Source of the DNA: Saccharicrinis fermentans DSM 9555 = JCM 21142
Lineage (GTDB): Bacteria; Bacteroidota; Bacteroidia; Bacteroidales; Marinilabiliaceae
Assembly (NCBI RefSeq): GCF_000517085.1
Contig: NZ_KI912107.1
Location: forward strand, 1,612,398-1,676,397
Length of the DNA: 64,000 nucleotides
Direction of reading: 5' to 3'
Part shown: piece by piece, positions 1 through 9,742 of the stretch
Layout: each line of letters opens with the position of its first letter
Numbering within the stretch: position 1 is the stretch's first letter
Translations under genes and position numbers: made by a program
Notes under the pieces: generated by a model
What the model was told of the DNA's origin: nothing
The model's database searches: none
Seen by the model: the letters and a program-made list of their open reading frames with translations, nothing else

Positions 1-1217
1 TAAGCAATTAGTTTTTTAATACTGGCAACATTAGTCCGAAGATTTTCTGCAACAATATTCCAATCAATAAATTTATTACACATTAGTTCATTGATCACCG
101 TTCTAATTATTTTTTGCTCATTACTAACCAGCACTCCCTTTTCTACTGGAATAATATTTTCATTGATCAATCGAACATACTCCTTCACACTTTTGGTATT
201 TTGGGCATATCCTCCAGAGAGTTGACTAATGGACGAAACACCTACTGCATAAACTTGTCCGGTGGTTCGCTTTGTACAATACCCTTGAAAGTTTCTATGC
301 AACTGATGTTTATTAAGAGCCAAACAAAGTTCATCTTCAGGTAAGGCATAATGATCGAGACCAATAGACACATAACCAGCCTTCAAAAGTAAGTCATAGG
401 CAGACAAAAACATATCCAACTTATCATCTGCCGTAGGCAATCCTTTTGCATCCAATATTTTCTGATGTTCCTTAAACCAAGGCACATGTGCATAGGAAAA
501 GGTCACCAATCTATCCGGTCTTATTTCAATGGCCTGTTGTATCGACTTACAAAAACTCTCTGCTGTTTGACCTGGCAAACCATAGATAAAATCTAGATTC
601 ACTGCAAAACCCTTATTTTTAGTCTTGACATACCTAACCAGATCACCAACAGGCAACGCAGACGGTTTGCGATTAACATCCTTCAAAACACATTCATCAA
701 AATCCTGTATTCCAAAACTAAAACGATTAAAACCTGCTTCAAACAGCTCATCGAGATACGAATAAGACAAATGAGCAGGGTTACATTCTATCGCGATTTC
801 CGCATTATCAATTACATCAAAAGCTTCGAATAAAATATCATTAATCTCTTTTAAATAATTGGCCTTTATGGCATTAGGAGTGCCTCCACCATAATGAATC
901 TGAGAAATCTTACGATCCTTATTAATATGGCTGATAATAAGAGAAATCTCCTTTTTTAGTGCGGCGATATAATTTTTTATTTCTTCAGCTCTACCCATTT
1001 TTAATGCATTACATCCACAATAATGGCAAATTTGCGCACAAAAAGGTATATGTATATAAAAGGCTATATTATGAGGATGCTCTTCATTTGACTTTACCAG
1101 AAGATGCTTAAAATCACTCTCCTTAAAATCATCTGTAAAATGATTCGCAGGAGGATAACTGGTATACCGAGGAACAGGAACATTATATTTATTGAGTAAT
1201 TGCTTATCTACTTTCAT
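1..1217 (-). CDS. hemN: Oxygen-independent coproporphyrinogen III oxidase (3' end outside window)
   Basis: This radical-SAM enzyme converts coproporphyrinogen III to protoporphyrinogen IX in anaerobic haem synthesis, in the cytoplasm. The frame is open from the ATG at 1217 to the window edge, giving about 405 residues of a family usually near 450, so only the C-terminus is missing. The N-terminus shows the HemN signature YIHIPFC with the cluster ligands C60-x3-C64-x2-C67 followed by GC, which separates true HemN from the shorter HemW. The N-terminal part (residues 1-30, with RYTSYPPA) is also typical of HemN. No promoter element was recognised upstream. Family knowledge supports the function; the sequence supports the family strongly. 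Confidence 0.92.
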   Translation of the reverse strand, partial: MKVDKQLLNKYNVPVPRYTSYPPANHFTDDFKESDFKHLLVKSNEEHPHNIAFYIHIPFCAQICHYCGCNALKMGRAEEIKNYIAALKKEISLIISHINKDRKISQIHYGGGTPNAIKANYLKEINDILFEAFDVIDNAEIAIECNPAHLSYSYLDELFEAGFNRFSFGIQDFDECVLKDVNRKPSALPVGDLVRYVKTKNKGFAVNLDFIYGLPGQTAESFCKSIQQAIEIRPDRLVTFSYAHVPWFKEHQKILDAKGLPTADDKLDMFLSAYDLLLKAGYVSIGLDHYALPEDELCLALNKHQLHRNFQGYCTKRTTGQVYAVGVSSISQLSGGYAQNTKSVKEYVRLINENIIPVEKGVLVSNEQKIIRTVINELMCNKFIDWNIVAENLRTNVASIKKLIA

Positions 1218-1439
1218 TTTGTAAAGGACTTATGAACCTTCAGATACGAAGTTATAAGGTTCAAATTAGTATAACTACATTCATTTCACTTAGATAGGAT
1301 AGATTGGTACATTACATTCGTTCATGCAAGAACACCCAACAGACAAAAATAGTAATATTTGTTCGCAGTTTCATAGTATCGCTTATTATTTTCTTTATAT
1401 ATTAGTGTTGCCTACAATAACAAAAAAAATATTTTTACT

Positions 1440-3311
1440 TTGGGAAAACTCAATACATATTCACATTATTTTTTTTACAGTAAAAGATTATTTTTATTGG
1501 CAGCATTTGGTCTTTTTTTACCATATCACAAAATTAAATCACAAAACACCAGCACCAAAAAAGACACAAGCGCACAAAAAGAGATTTCGATTCAAAAATA
1601 TCTAAAACAACAATCCAACAATAGCTTCATACATAAGAAACTCTACGAATGGCTTGTTGTATCAAAGGATTCAAACATATCCAAAAATGAAATTTTTGCG
1701 GCTTTAGAAAAAGAAAATGAAAAGTATACTAATAAAATAATACGATCCATTAAAATAAAACAGATATCTCCATTTGCCAAGAGTATTCTTGATACCATTG
1801 GAATTTCAACCAGCAAAGTTGGCAAGCATTTGGATGATTTACGCTTTGAGACAAAACCCAGTATCATTAAAAGTAATTTAACTTTCAAAAGAGGTGAATT
1901 TGTTAATATGAGGAAACTCAAGGATAGCGAACGTATTTTACGTTCACTAAATTTTATTACAGATGCCTTAATAATTGTGGAGCCAGCCATTATTGATACT
2001 TCATTAGTAAATGTATTAGTAATAACACAGGATAGCTATCCCTATGGTGTTCGACTGTCCATTTCTGGTAACAATGCACAATTTGGACTTTATAGTAAAA
2101 ATGCCTTGGGATATGGATTAGAAGTAGAGCATAAGATCAATACACAAAAAACAGAAGATGGTCGTATTGGTCTTTATGAACACTTGAGATGGGAGAATAT
2201 ATACGGAAGTTTTATCACCTTAGATACAGAATTCAACAATACATACAACTCAAATTCACAAAGTATTGGAGCCCAAAAAGATTTTTTTATTCCGGAAATA
2301 AAATATGCAGGAGGCTTTAAGATATCTAAGAATTTTAAAATCAATCACTTAAACAAATCCACTGGCAATGAATATTTAAACAACCACGATCATCTTATTC
2401 AAGACTATTGGATTGGCAGATCATATTTAATAAATGCTGAAAATTTCTTCAATAGATCAAATCTTACCATACTAGGACAGACTATGTTTTCGGATTATTA
2501 CAACATGGTTGATACACTAATGGAATTCCCCCATTATAAGCCTAACTTCTCCATTTTTGGTTCCGTTGCCTTTTCCAAGCGAGATTTCTATAAGAATCAA
2601 CTTATTTATAACTATGGAAGAACGGAGGATGTACCCTATGGTTTTCTTGGCTCCTTAAGTTTTGGCTACAATCAAAACGACCAAAAAAACAGGTATTATT
2701 CTGCGGCACACTTTTCCTTCGGAAAAACACTCATTCCCAATAAAGGCTATTTGTACATAAGTAGTGATATACAATCATTTTTTCACAAAGGGCAACCAGA
2801 AGATTCCCGCATCAAATTGCAAGCAAAATTTATCTCCTCGCTCAATCGTATTGGAGTACATCGCTTACGTTCTTTTCTTTCGGCCAGCTATGTCAATGGA
2901 TACCACAACAGCTATCCTAACTATATATATATCAACCAATCAAACAATGGCTTAAGAGGATATAGCAGTCACCTTCTTAAAGGTACACAAAAAATTGTTT
3001 TTAGTAATGAAAATATACTTTTTTCGAGCAAAGAATTACTGGGATTTAAAATGGCTTTTTTCTCCTTTTTTGATATGGCCTGGATTTCGAATCGCAGTAA
3101 ATATTTCAACAACAAACCATTCTATTCTATAGGTGGCGGTTTTAGAATCCGCAATGATCACTTAGTATTCAATACCATTCAGGTACAACTGGCCTATTTT
3201 CCACGAATACCCACAGACGGTAAAGAATTTGCTCACAGACTTACCAGCGAACAAACCAATAGCTTTAATCAATTTGCTCCCCAAAAACCATATGTTGATA
3301 TTTACAAATAA
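1440..3311 (+). CDS. Predicted Omp85/BamA-like outer-membrane beta-barrel protein
   Basis: Function is not known. The 623 residues begin with a hydrophobic stretch (about 15-35, ending near IKSQ) that fits a signal peptide. Residues around 140-185 have the pattern of a POTRA repeat (FKRGEFVN, then a helix and a strand ending ALIIVEP). The remaining ~420 residues alternate polar and hydrophobic with many aromatic residues, as in an outer-membrane barrel. The frame has no ATG before residue ~155; the first usable start is TTG at 1440, which sits in a promoter-like TACTTTG, so the true start is uncertain and may be a rarer codon just downstream. It is convergent with the DPP gene. A TamA/BamA-family relative is my best guess. 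Confidence 0.5.
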   Translation: MGKLNTYSHYFFYSKRLFLLAAFGLFLPYHKIKSQNTSTKKDTSAQKEISIQKYLKQQSNNSFIHKKLYEWLVVSKDSNISKNEIFAALEKENEKYTNKIIRSIKIKQISPFAKSILDTIGISTSKVGKHLDDLRFETKPSIIKSNLTFKRGEFVNMRKLKDSERILRSLNFITDALIIVEPAIIDTSLVNVLVITQDSYPYGVRLSISGNNAQFGLYSKNALGYGLEVEHKINTQKTEDGRIGLYEHLRWENIYGSFITLDTEFNNTYNSNSQSIGAQKDFFIPEIKYAGGFKISKNFKINHLNKSTGNEYLNNHDHLIQDYWIGRSYLINAENFFNRSNLTILGQTMFSDYYNMVDTLMEFPHYKPNFSIFGSVAFSKRDFYKNQLIYNYGRTEDVPYGFLGSLSFGYNQNDQKNRYYSAAHFSFGKTLIPNKGYLYISSDIQSFFHKGQPEDSRIKLQAKFISSLNRIGVHRLRSFLSASYVNGYHNSYPNYIYINQSNNGLRGYSSHLLKGTQKIVFSNENILFSSKELLGFKMAFFSFFDMAWISNRSKYFNNKPFYSIGGGFRIRNDHLVFNTIQVQLAYFPRIPTDGKEFAHRLTSEQTNSFNQFAPQKPYVDIYK

Positions 3312-3629
3312 AAATGCTTTCTATTATATTTAAAGATTGCTTCTTCCGGAAAGGATAATCTGGCAATAATAGAACAAGAAGGTGTATATCTCTATCCCAT
3401 TCATATTACATGATTAATTAGATCTTTGCAGCTGGAACGATGTTAGCACCAGTAAAATTCGTACAATCCAAACTTCCCCTTAACTTAAAAACCCGGAAAA
3501 TGTATTAGAAAACCTATTACGAAGTTCTAATACATTATCCGGGTTAAAATATAAAACCAAGGAGAAGCATTATGAAAAAAATTACTTGTCAACTATCAAC
3601 GACAAGCCTACATACTTTTAAAAATCCAC
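3312..3629. other. Convergent intergenic region carrying hairpin repeat copy A
   Basis: No gene is seen between the two converging stop codons. The stretch holds a near-perfect long hairpin (3490-3545), listed separately, which may also serve as a terminator for both flanking genes. Nothing else recognisable is present. Confidence 0.6.
3490..3545. repeat. Dispersed palindromic repeat, copy A
   Basis: The left arm 3490-3510 starts AACCCGG and ends TTAGAA; the right arm 3525-3545 is its reverse complement with one mismatch in 21 positions. The 14-nt loop contains CTATTACGAAG. Related copies lie at 35753-35810 and 43334-43392; loop and arms are conserved between A and B, so this is a repeated element and not a chance terminator. 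Confidence 0.8.
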
Positions 3630-5777
3630 CTACAAGAAATCGTTAAAATAATTAGTTACTTTTTGCATCAGGTGTACACGGTCTGCCCCCCTCACATTAT
3701 GTTCATGTCTTGGATACACAAAATAATCAACCTGCTTTCTGTTTTTTATACATTGTTCTATAAAGTATAAACTATGTTGCCAAACAACTGTTGGATCAAT
3801 GGCTCCATGAATCACCAATAAACGACCTTTTAAATTCTTTGTCCGCATATTTAAGTTGGTCATTTCATAACCTTTTTTATTCTCTTCCGGTAAATCCATA
3901 TACCTTTCACCGTACATAATTTCATAATATTTCCAATCAGTTACAGGTCCTCCGGAAACACCTACTTTAAAAACATCCGGATATTTTTCCATTAAGTTAA
4001 TGGTCATAAATCCACCAAAGCTCCATCCATGCACACCAATTCTATTTTCATCCACATAAGGCAATGATTGTAAATACTTAACACCTTGCATCTGATCAGC
4101 TGCTTCTACCTCTCCCAACTGTCGATGAATTACCTTTTCAAATTCACATCCTCTATCCGGAGTACCCCTATTATCCATTGTGAATGCAATATAACCTTGC
4201 TGTGCCATATAAAGTTGCCACATTCTCGCCGCACCCAGCCAACTATTTTTAACAAGTTGTGCATGAGGTCCACCATAAACATAAACCACTACAGGATATT
4301 TTTTTGAGGCATCAAAATCAGGAGGCAAAATCATACGGCTGTATAAATCTGTTTTACCATCTGCAGCTTTTATGGTATCCATCACTATTCGCCCCATCCT
4401 ATAACCAAGAAAAGGATCTTTAGCTTCATGTAATTGAACTGAGGAGCGTTTTTTCACATCCAGCAACTGAATAATTCTTGGGGTTTCTAGGTTAGAGTAC
4501 ATATCAATTACTCTATTTCCTGATTTACTAACACTGGTAACGTGCGTACCCATTTCAGAGGTAATTCTGCTTATTCGTCCGTTACTCAAGGAAACTTTAT
4601 ATAAGTGGCGGTTTAGAACTCCACCATCTTTAGTAGCTTCAAAAAACAGATATTTACTTTTTATATCCAATCCTAACACACTGGTTACCACCCATTGCCC
4701 TGCTGTCAATTGTTTTTTCAAACCTTTATTGATATCATACAAATACAAATGATTATATCCATCTCTTTCACTTTGCCAAACAAATTGATTGGGTGAAGCA
4801 GGTAAAAACAAAGCAGGATTTTCTGGCTCTACCCAAGTATCACTTTTTTCCTCAAACAGCTCTTTCACAAAATGTCCGGTTTTAGAATCATATACCTCCA
4901 TCTTCATATGATTCTGTGCTCTATTTAAGACTGCAATTAAGATATTTTGCTCATCACCACTCCACGCAACATTTGTCAAATATTTTTCTTTGGGTTCACC
5001 TGTTTGCATATACACCAAATCACCTGTATCCAAGTCATATACACCCACTGTTACCTCATGACTTTTCATTCCGGCCATAGGATATTTGATATTTTCCGTT
5101 TGTGCCACTCTCCTGTTGATATTAACCAATGGATAATCTGTAACCATGGTTTCATCCATTCGGTAAAAAGCAACTGAATTACCTGTGGGCGACCAAAATA
5201 TGCCATCCACGATTCCAAACTCGCTTCTATGAACAGCCTGCCCCAATACAATACCTTCTTTTGAACCATTTTCTATTTTCACCGGTTCCCTATTTAACTG
5301 CGAAATATATAAATCATACCCCTCTAAATATACAATCGCAGATGCTTTGTCATTAAAATGAATATGCTTTGCATTTTTAGGATAAGACAAAAAATACTCA
5401 ATTTTTTTAGAATCGATATTGTATACAACAATTGCCTCTTTATTATCCACCCAGAAAGTGTGGTTATTGATCCATTTGATATTATACAATGAAGTTAATG
5501 CTTGTAAATGCTGCCGATCAAAACTTTTATTAACAGCATCCAAGTCTAAAAAGAATGATTTTTCACCCTTACCGGATATCAGAAATAAACTATCTGATTG
5601 ATTTTGTACAATATTGTCAGAATTTCCTAAAAATTTATAACTTTCATACGAAGGCAAAAAATTCCTGTAATTTTTGCCACCGGCAATCACATCCTCCAAA
5701 CTCAACTCCTTAAGTCCTTGAGCTTGAACCAAAAACACTGTCATAATTACTGACAACAAAAAGACACACCTTTTCAT
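3630..5777 (-). CDS. Dipeptidyl peptidase IV-like S9 family serine peptidase
   Basis: A secreted or periplasmic peptidase that removes dipeptides (or tripeptides) from peptide N-termini, usually after proline. The 715 residues begin with a signal peptide (MKRCVFLLS...VQAQG). Residues ~50-450 are the DPP IV N-terminal beta-propeller; the C-terminal ~230 residues are the alpha/beta-hydrolase domain. The catalytic serine is in GWSFGG (Ser ~586), the Asp in HGAIDPTV (~661), and the His in RHEHNV (~691-693). Length and motifs match Bacteroidota DPP IV / prolyl tripeptidyl peptidases such as those of Porphyromonas. I cannot tell dipeptidyl from tripeptidyl specificity. The start is the ATG that opens the signal peptide. 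Confidence 0.9.
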   Translation of the reverse strand: MKRCVFLLSVIMTVFLVQAQGLKELSLEDVIAGGKNYRNFLPSYESYKFLGNSDNIVQNQSDSLFLISGKGEKSFFLDLDAVNKSFDRQHLQALTSLYNIKWINNHTFWVDNKEAIVVYNIDSKKIEYFLSYPKNAKHIHFNDKASAIVYLEGYDLYISQLNREPVKIENGSKEGIVLGQAVHRSEFGIVDGIFWSPTGNSVAFYRMDETMVTDYPLVNINRRVAQTENIKYPMAGMKSHEVTVGVYDLDTGDLVYMQTGEPKEKYLTNVAWSGDEQNILIAVLNRAQNHMKMEVYDSKTGHFVKELFEEKSDTWVEPENPALFLPASPNQFVWQSERDGYNHLYLYDINKGLKKQLTAGQWVVTSVLGLDIKSKYLFFEATKDGGVLNRHLYKVSLSNGRISRITSEMGTHVTSVSKSGNRVIDMYSNLETPRIIQLLDVKKRSSVQLHEAKDPFLGYRMGRIVMDTIKAADGKTDLYSRMILPPDFDASKKYPVVVYVYGGPHAQLVKNSWLGAARMWQLYMAQQGYIAFTMDNRGTPDRGCEFEKVIHRQLGEVEAADQMQGVKYLQSLPYVDENRIGVHGWSFGGFMTINLMEKYPDVFKVGVSGGPVTDWKYYEIMYGERYMDLPEENKKGYEMTNLNMRTKNLKGRLLVIHGAIDPTVVWQHSLYFIEQCIKNRKQVDYFVYPRHEHNVRGADRVHLMQKVTNYFNDFL

Positions 5778-6030
5778 AAGTATTATTTTACTATATTAAA
5801 TAATTATTTTTGATTAAATATGTGTGATTTTTTTCTAAAAAAAGAATAATATTCCAGCGGAACATCGAATTTTGTGCTGTTTTTTAATAAAATTAGCTAT
5901 TTTTATACATCGAAATAAATGTGCATCACATGCAATATATAATTTCTACCGGACGTTTAATAGTTTATAAAAAAGATTTGTAATCACATGAACTATCATT
6001 AGATTCGATAGATAAAAAACATTCAAACTC

Positions 6031-6465
6031 ATGAAAAAAGGACTTATTTTAACCTTTATTATTATTATAACCTGTGGTTTATTAGCTCCATCATCCATTG
6101 CTTCGCAAGATGAAAAGCCAAAAGATTGTTCAAGTTTAATTAAAGCTCCATTTATACCCAATGGTCAACCACTAAGAGCCTTTTTAACCGGAGATGAAGT
6201 TGCAGAATTCCATACTACATTTTTAAATGGCAGTATATATAGGCTTGCTGCATGTTCAGCAAACAATGAATCCATCATATTCTCGGTTTACGATACCAAT
6301 AGAAATCTACTCTTCACCAATGATGAGTACAATAAAACCAGCATGTGGGACTTTAAAATTGCAGGATCAGTTGAATGCATTATTGAAGCCAAACTGGATA
6401 ACAAACAAGCAGCCTCTGGGATGGCCATGATGTATATTGGCTTTAAAAGTCTTGAAGAAAATTAA
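6031..6465 (+). CDS. Small secreted protein of unknown function
   Basis: I do not recognise the family. The 144 residues begin with a clear signal peptide (KKG, then a run of I/L/T, ending near SSIASQ). The mature part has two cysteines and alternating strands (FLTGDEVAEFHTTF, YRLAACS, IIFSVYDTNRNLLFTN, CIIEAKL) that resemble a small beta-sandwich of the kind seen in PPC-type domains; that resemblance is by eye only. It lies 48 bp upstream of the ABC transporter gene on the same strand, so co-transcription is likely and it may be a partner of that system. Confidence 0.7.
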   Translation: MKKGLILTFIIIITCGLLAPSSIASQDEKPKDCSSLIKAPFIPNGQPLRAFLTGDEVAEFHTTFLNGSIYRLAACSANNESIIFSVYDTNRNLLFTNDEYNKTSMWDFKIAGSVECIIEAKLDNKQAASGMAMMYIGFKSLEEN

Positions 6466-6513
6466 AGACACATAAGATTAATTCTATACTGGTTACTTTA
6501 ACTAAAAAAGAAC

Positions 6514-8244
6514 ATGAGCGAAGGAATATTAAAAGCCTTAATACAACTTTTTGCTCTAATAGCCTTTCCTCATAAGGATAATAAATCGCGCAGGCAAATC
6601 GTCAGGAACTTTTTGAACCATCAGTTAAATCAACAGATGGTAGATGAGTACCTTGATATATACGAGTCTTATTACCAAGAACACGTATCAAAACTTGCAA
6701 AGCTTCAACAAAGTGAAATATCCAGGTCGACCCTCAGTGCCAACTCTGTTAAGGCTTTACGTATCTCCAATGCCATCAACAAAGAACTGACGCACTATCA
6801 AAAACTGATAGTAATCATTCAGTTAATAGAATTTTTAAAATCCGGGATTGAGATTAGCCACTTCGAAAGAGATTTTGTAAGTACCATTGCACAAACTTTT
6901 CATATAGACGATCTGGAGTACGTGTTAATGGAACAATTCATGATTAATGGCGCACAAGATATTATTGACAACGAAAATATATTATTAGTTGATAGTAAAC
7001 CAGAAAACACAAACAGCAAAACACGTCATTTAAGATGGGAGCACGTTGATAATGAAATTTGCATACTGCGCATTAAATCAGGTGGTTTATTTTTATTAAA
7101 AATTAATAACAAAAACGACATCAGCATAAATGGGCAGTTATTGAATCCCGACCGAATTCATGTATTAACACCAGGATGTTCCATTCGTAATAGTCGCATT
7201 AATCCGCTTTATTACAGTGATATTGTTGGAACATTCACGAGCGATAATATAACAGCTCCCCTATCATTTACGGTTAAAAACATTTCGTACAAATTCAAAA
7301 ACAAAGCTATAGGGGTTCAACCCATGTCTTTCAATAGCGAATCAGGCAAGCTTGTGGGAATTATGGGCTCAAGTGGAGCCGGAAAAACAACACTAACCAA
7401 TATATTAAGTGGAATATATAAACCTTATTCCGGAGAAGTACTCATCAACGATATTAATATTCACAAGAATCCTCAGAAAATAGAAGGACTTATTGGCTAC
7501 GTCTCACAGGACGACTTGCTAATGGAAAATCTCACAGTCTATCAAAACTTGCTCTATAACGCCAAGTTGTGTTTTGGTGATTATAGTGAATTTAGAATCA
7601 AGCGACTGGTACTAGATTTGCTATCATCCTTAGGGCTTAGTGACATCAAGGACATGAGAGTTGGATCACCCCTTAATAAAAAAATCAGTGGTGGACAAAG
7701 GAAAAGGCTAAATATTGCTTTAGAACTGATAAGAGAACCCGCAGTCTTATTTCTGGACGAGCCAACCTCTGGCTTATCTTCACGCGATTCGGCCAACATC
7801 ATGGATCTACTGAAAGAATTGGCACAAAAGGGCAAGCTGGTATTTGTGATCATTCATCAGCCTTCTAGTGACATATTCAAAATGTTTAATCAACTACTGG
7901 TATTAGATCATGGAGGTTATCTGATTTATGATGGCGATCCTGTGGAAAGCATCACTTATTTTAAGTCAAGTATAAAACAGGCCAACAGTCATGAAAGCGA
8001 ATGCAATACCTGTGGAAATGTAAATCCGGAACAAATTCTCAACATTGTCACATCCCAGGTAATAGACGAGTACGGTTCATTTACAAGCAATAGAAAAATA
8101 TCGCCACGCGAATGGAACGAACGCTTCCACTCTCAAAAGAAGAAGGAATTATTAGCAAGTCCCAAACAACATAAGGACCTTCCTAAGGTCAACTTTAATA
8201 TCCCCAATAAGCTTAGTTCTACTTTAACAGATTTATTGCTTTGA
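6514..8244 (+). pseudogene. ABC transporter, ATPase half, gene split by IS701-family insertion
   Basis: This is the 5' part of a single ABCG-like exporter gene. Residues ~1-150 are helical and TerB-like, ~170-250 look like an FHA-type beta domain, and ~255-560 are an ABC ATPase: Walker A GSSGAGKTT (~283), signature SGGQRKRL (~391), Walker B VLFLDEPTSGL (~411). The native sequence ends with the base at 8216; the last nine residues of the reading frame come from the inserted element. Joining 8216 to 9743 restores one frame of 1030 codons through an AGA arginine codon, reading NKLRQFNIFVKRDLL into the permease. The ATPase domain is intact, so a truncated protein could still fold. The 144-residue secreted protein lies just upstream. 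Confidence 0.9.
8213..8216. repeat. Target-site duplication of the IS701-family element (left copy; right copy 9739-9742)
   Basis: TTAG is present directly outside both terminal inverted repeats, at 8213-8216 and 9739-9742. Four base pairs of the form YTAR is the known IS701-family pattern. Confidence 0.9.
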
Positions 8245-9738
8245 ATAACAGAGGTCTATGTCACGCTGTCGCTTTTCATGTCGCTGCTGCAGTTTTTCCA
8301 GCATCCGTTCATCGGTCATTTCACGATAAAATTTGTATACCATAAAATCCATAATGTCTCTTGCCGACAACAATGGGACTTCGTCTTGATTCAATAGTTT
8401 TTCTTTCAGCATAAAGCTGCCCACCATTAAGTTGAGGGCTACTTGGTGATGCCATGACAGCCATTTGCGGGTTTGGAACTGATCCAAGCCTACTATCTGT
8501 TTTTGCTCTTTGAAGCTATGCTCAATGAAAAAGCGTTGTGCCTGCATGTATGCCAGCGCCTGATGCGTGTATTGAGCAAGTTCTGCGTTAGTGAACGAAT
8601 ATTTTATTTCTACTCCCTGCTTTGTCTTTCTTTTCGAAATGACCAGCAACCGTTTCTCAACAATGTTCTGAACCTTATCCCAAATGTAAACTGTCTTAAA
8701 ATGGAACAATCCCTTCAGCTTTCCCTTGGCAGAATCACGAATGTCAAGCTTTTTCCAGTCCTTGTTTGTAAGCGTTTCTATATATTCGTTAGCGTTTACC
8801 GATGGGGTGCTTGCCTTCGGCCTTTTGGGTGGGCGCCCACGATTGCTCTTTCGCTCTGGAATATGTAGTTCTGGTTTTTCAAGGTGGATTTTTTGATCGC
8901 TATGAATGTCAAGCATGTACACCAAACCCATATCCTCAACCGAACGGGTAAACGCAAGGTCATTGCCATAAAGTCCATCCCCCCCAACGTAATCGAACTC
9001 GATACCCATTTCCAGTTGGTGCTTCACAATATCTGTAGCCAGCTCCGGTTTTGTCTTGAAAACCCTGTCCTCTTTGGGGATGCCAGCAGTTTCACACCTG
9101 GCGTTGTTAGTACACCATGACCTTGGAAGGTACAGTCTCGTGTCGACCAACGCTGCATATTTGTCCGTGCACAAGCAACCAAAAACTGCAACCTGCGAGT
9201 TTGCAGTCTTCCCAACGTTCCCGCAATACTGGTGATCAACACCAATGCTTTTGTCACCTTTTTTCACCCATCCGCTTTCGTCTATGAGTAATCCTTTTAA
9301 TTTTTGGTTTGGGAGTGATTGGTCTACCTGATTTGCTATTTGGTCGATGACAGCTCTTGCATCCCAATTGGATTCGGTGATAAAATGCTGCATCTTATGG
9401 TAGTCTGCGTTTAATGTCTCAGTGATGCGTTCGATGTTTTTCAAATCGCTTAAAGCTAGACCTTCGACGTATTGAGTAGCTTTGTCGAAGTTGGATTTTG
9501 TTCTATTTTTAAAATGGTGCTGAAATTCAGATAAATACACTTCAAGTCGGTTGTTGACCGCTAGCAGTGTTTTACCATTATTCGTATATTTTTTTAAGTT
9601 TTTCGCCCGTTACCCATTGCAAACTTGAGTTTTGTTCTTTGTTTCAATTGCAATATACTAATTTACTGTTTATTACGAAAGAAAAACAATACTAAATTAT
9701 CGTTTTTTCAGTGATCATTTTAATCTGTTAAAGTAGAA
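8217..9738. mobile_element. Complete IS701-family insertion sequence (1522 bp)
   Basis: The ends are perfect 17-bp terminal inverted repeats, TTCTACTTTAACAGATT at 8217-8233 and its complement at 9722-9738. They are flanked by a 4-bp TTAG duplication. One transposase gene occupies nearly the whole element on the minus strand. The ~180 bp between the transposase start and the right end hold no gene. The element is visibly richer in G+C than its surroundings, consistent with recent arrival. Confidence 0.93.
8233..9540 (-). CDS. IS701 family transposase
   Basis: A 435-residue DDE transposase that would catalyse movement of the surrounding element. Catalytic acids are visible in LLIDESGW (first Asp), in YVGGDGLYG (second Asp) and in FFIEHSFKEQKQ (Glu); the stretch SIGVDHQYCGNVGK is characteristic of the IS701/DDE_5 group. 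The C-terminus is rich in basic residues. The first codon is GTG at 9540; no ATG lies upstream in frame within the element. The stop overlaps the left inverted repeat. No frameshift or internal stop is seen, so the transposase appears active. Confidence 0.93.
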   Translation of the reverse strand: MYLSEFQHHFKNRTKSNFDKATQYVEGLALSDLKNIERITETLNADYHKMQHFITESNWDARAVIDQIANQVDQSLPNQKLKGLLIDESGWVKKGDKSIGVDHQYCGNVGKTANSQVAVFGCLCTDKYAALVDTRLYLPRSWCTNNARCETAGIPKEDRVFKTKPELATDIVKHQLEMGIEFDYVGGDGLYGNDLAFTRSVEDMGLVYMLDIHSDQKIHLEKPELHIPERKSNRGRPPKRPKASTPSVNANEYIETLTNKDWKKLDIRDSAKGKLKGLFHFKTVYIWDKVQNIVEKRLLVISKRKTKQGVEIKYSFTNAELAQYTHQALAYMQAQRFFIEHSFKEQKQIVGLDQFQTRKWLSWHHQVALNLMVGSFMLKEKLLNQDEVPLLSARDIMDFMVYKFYREMTDERMLEKLQQRHEKRQRDIDLCYSKQ

Positions 9739-9742
9739 TTAG

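Noticed and set aside
1324-1605. 93-codon frame overlapping the start of the barrel protein
   Set aside because: Runs across the intergenic region into the signal-peptide coding sequence of the real gene in another frame.
8473-8868. Plus-strand 131-codon frame inside the insertion element
   Set aside because: It is the antisense of the transposase gene with no known domain; not a passenger gene.
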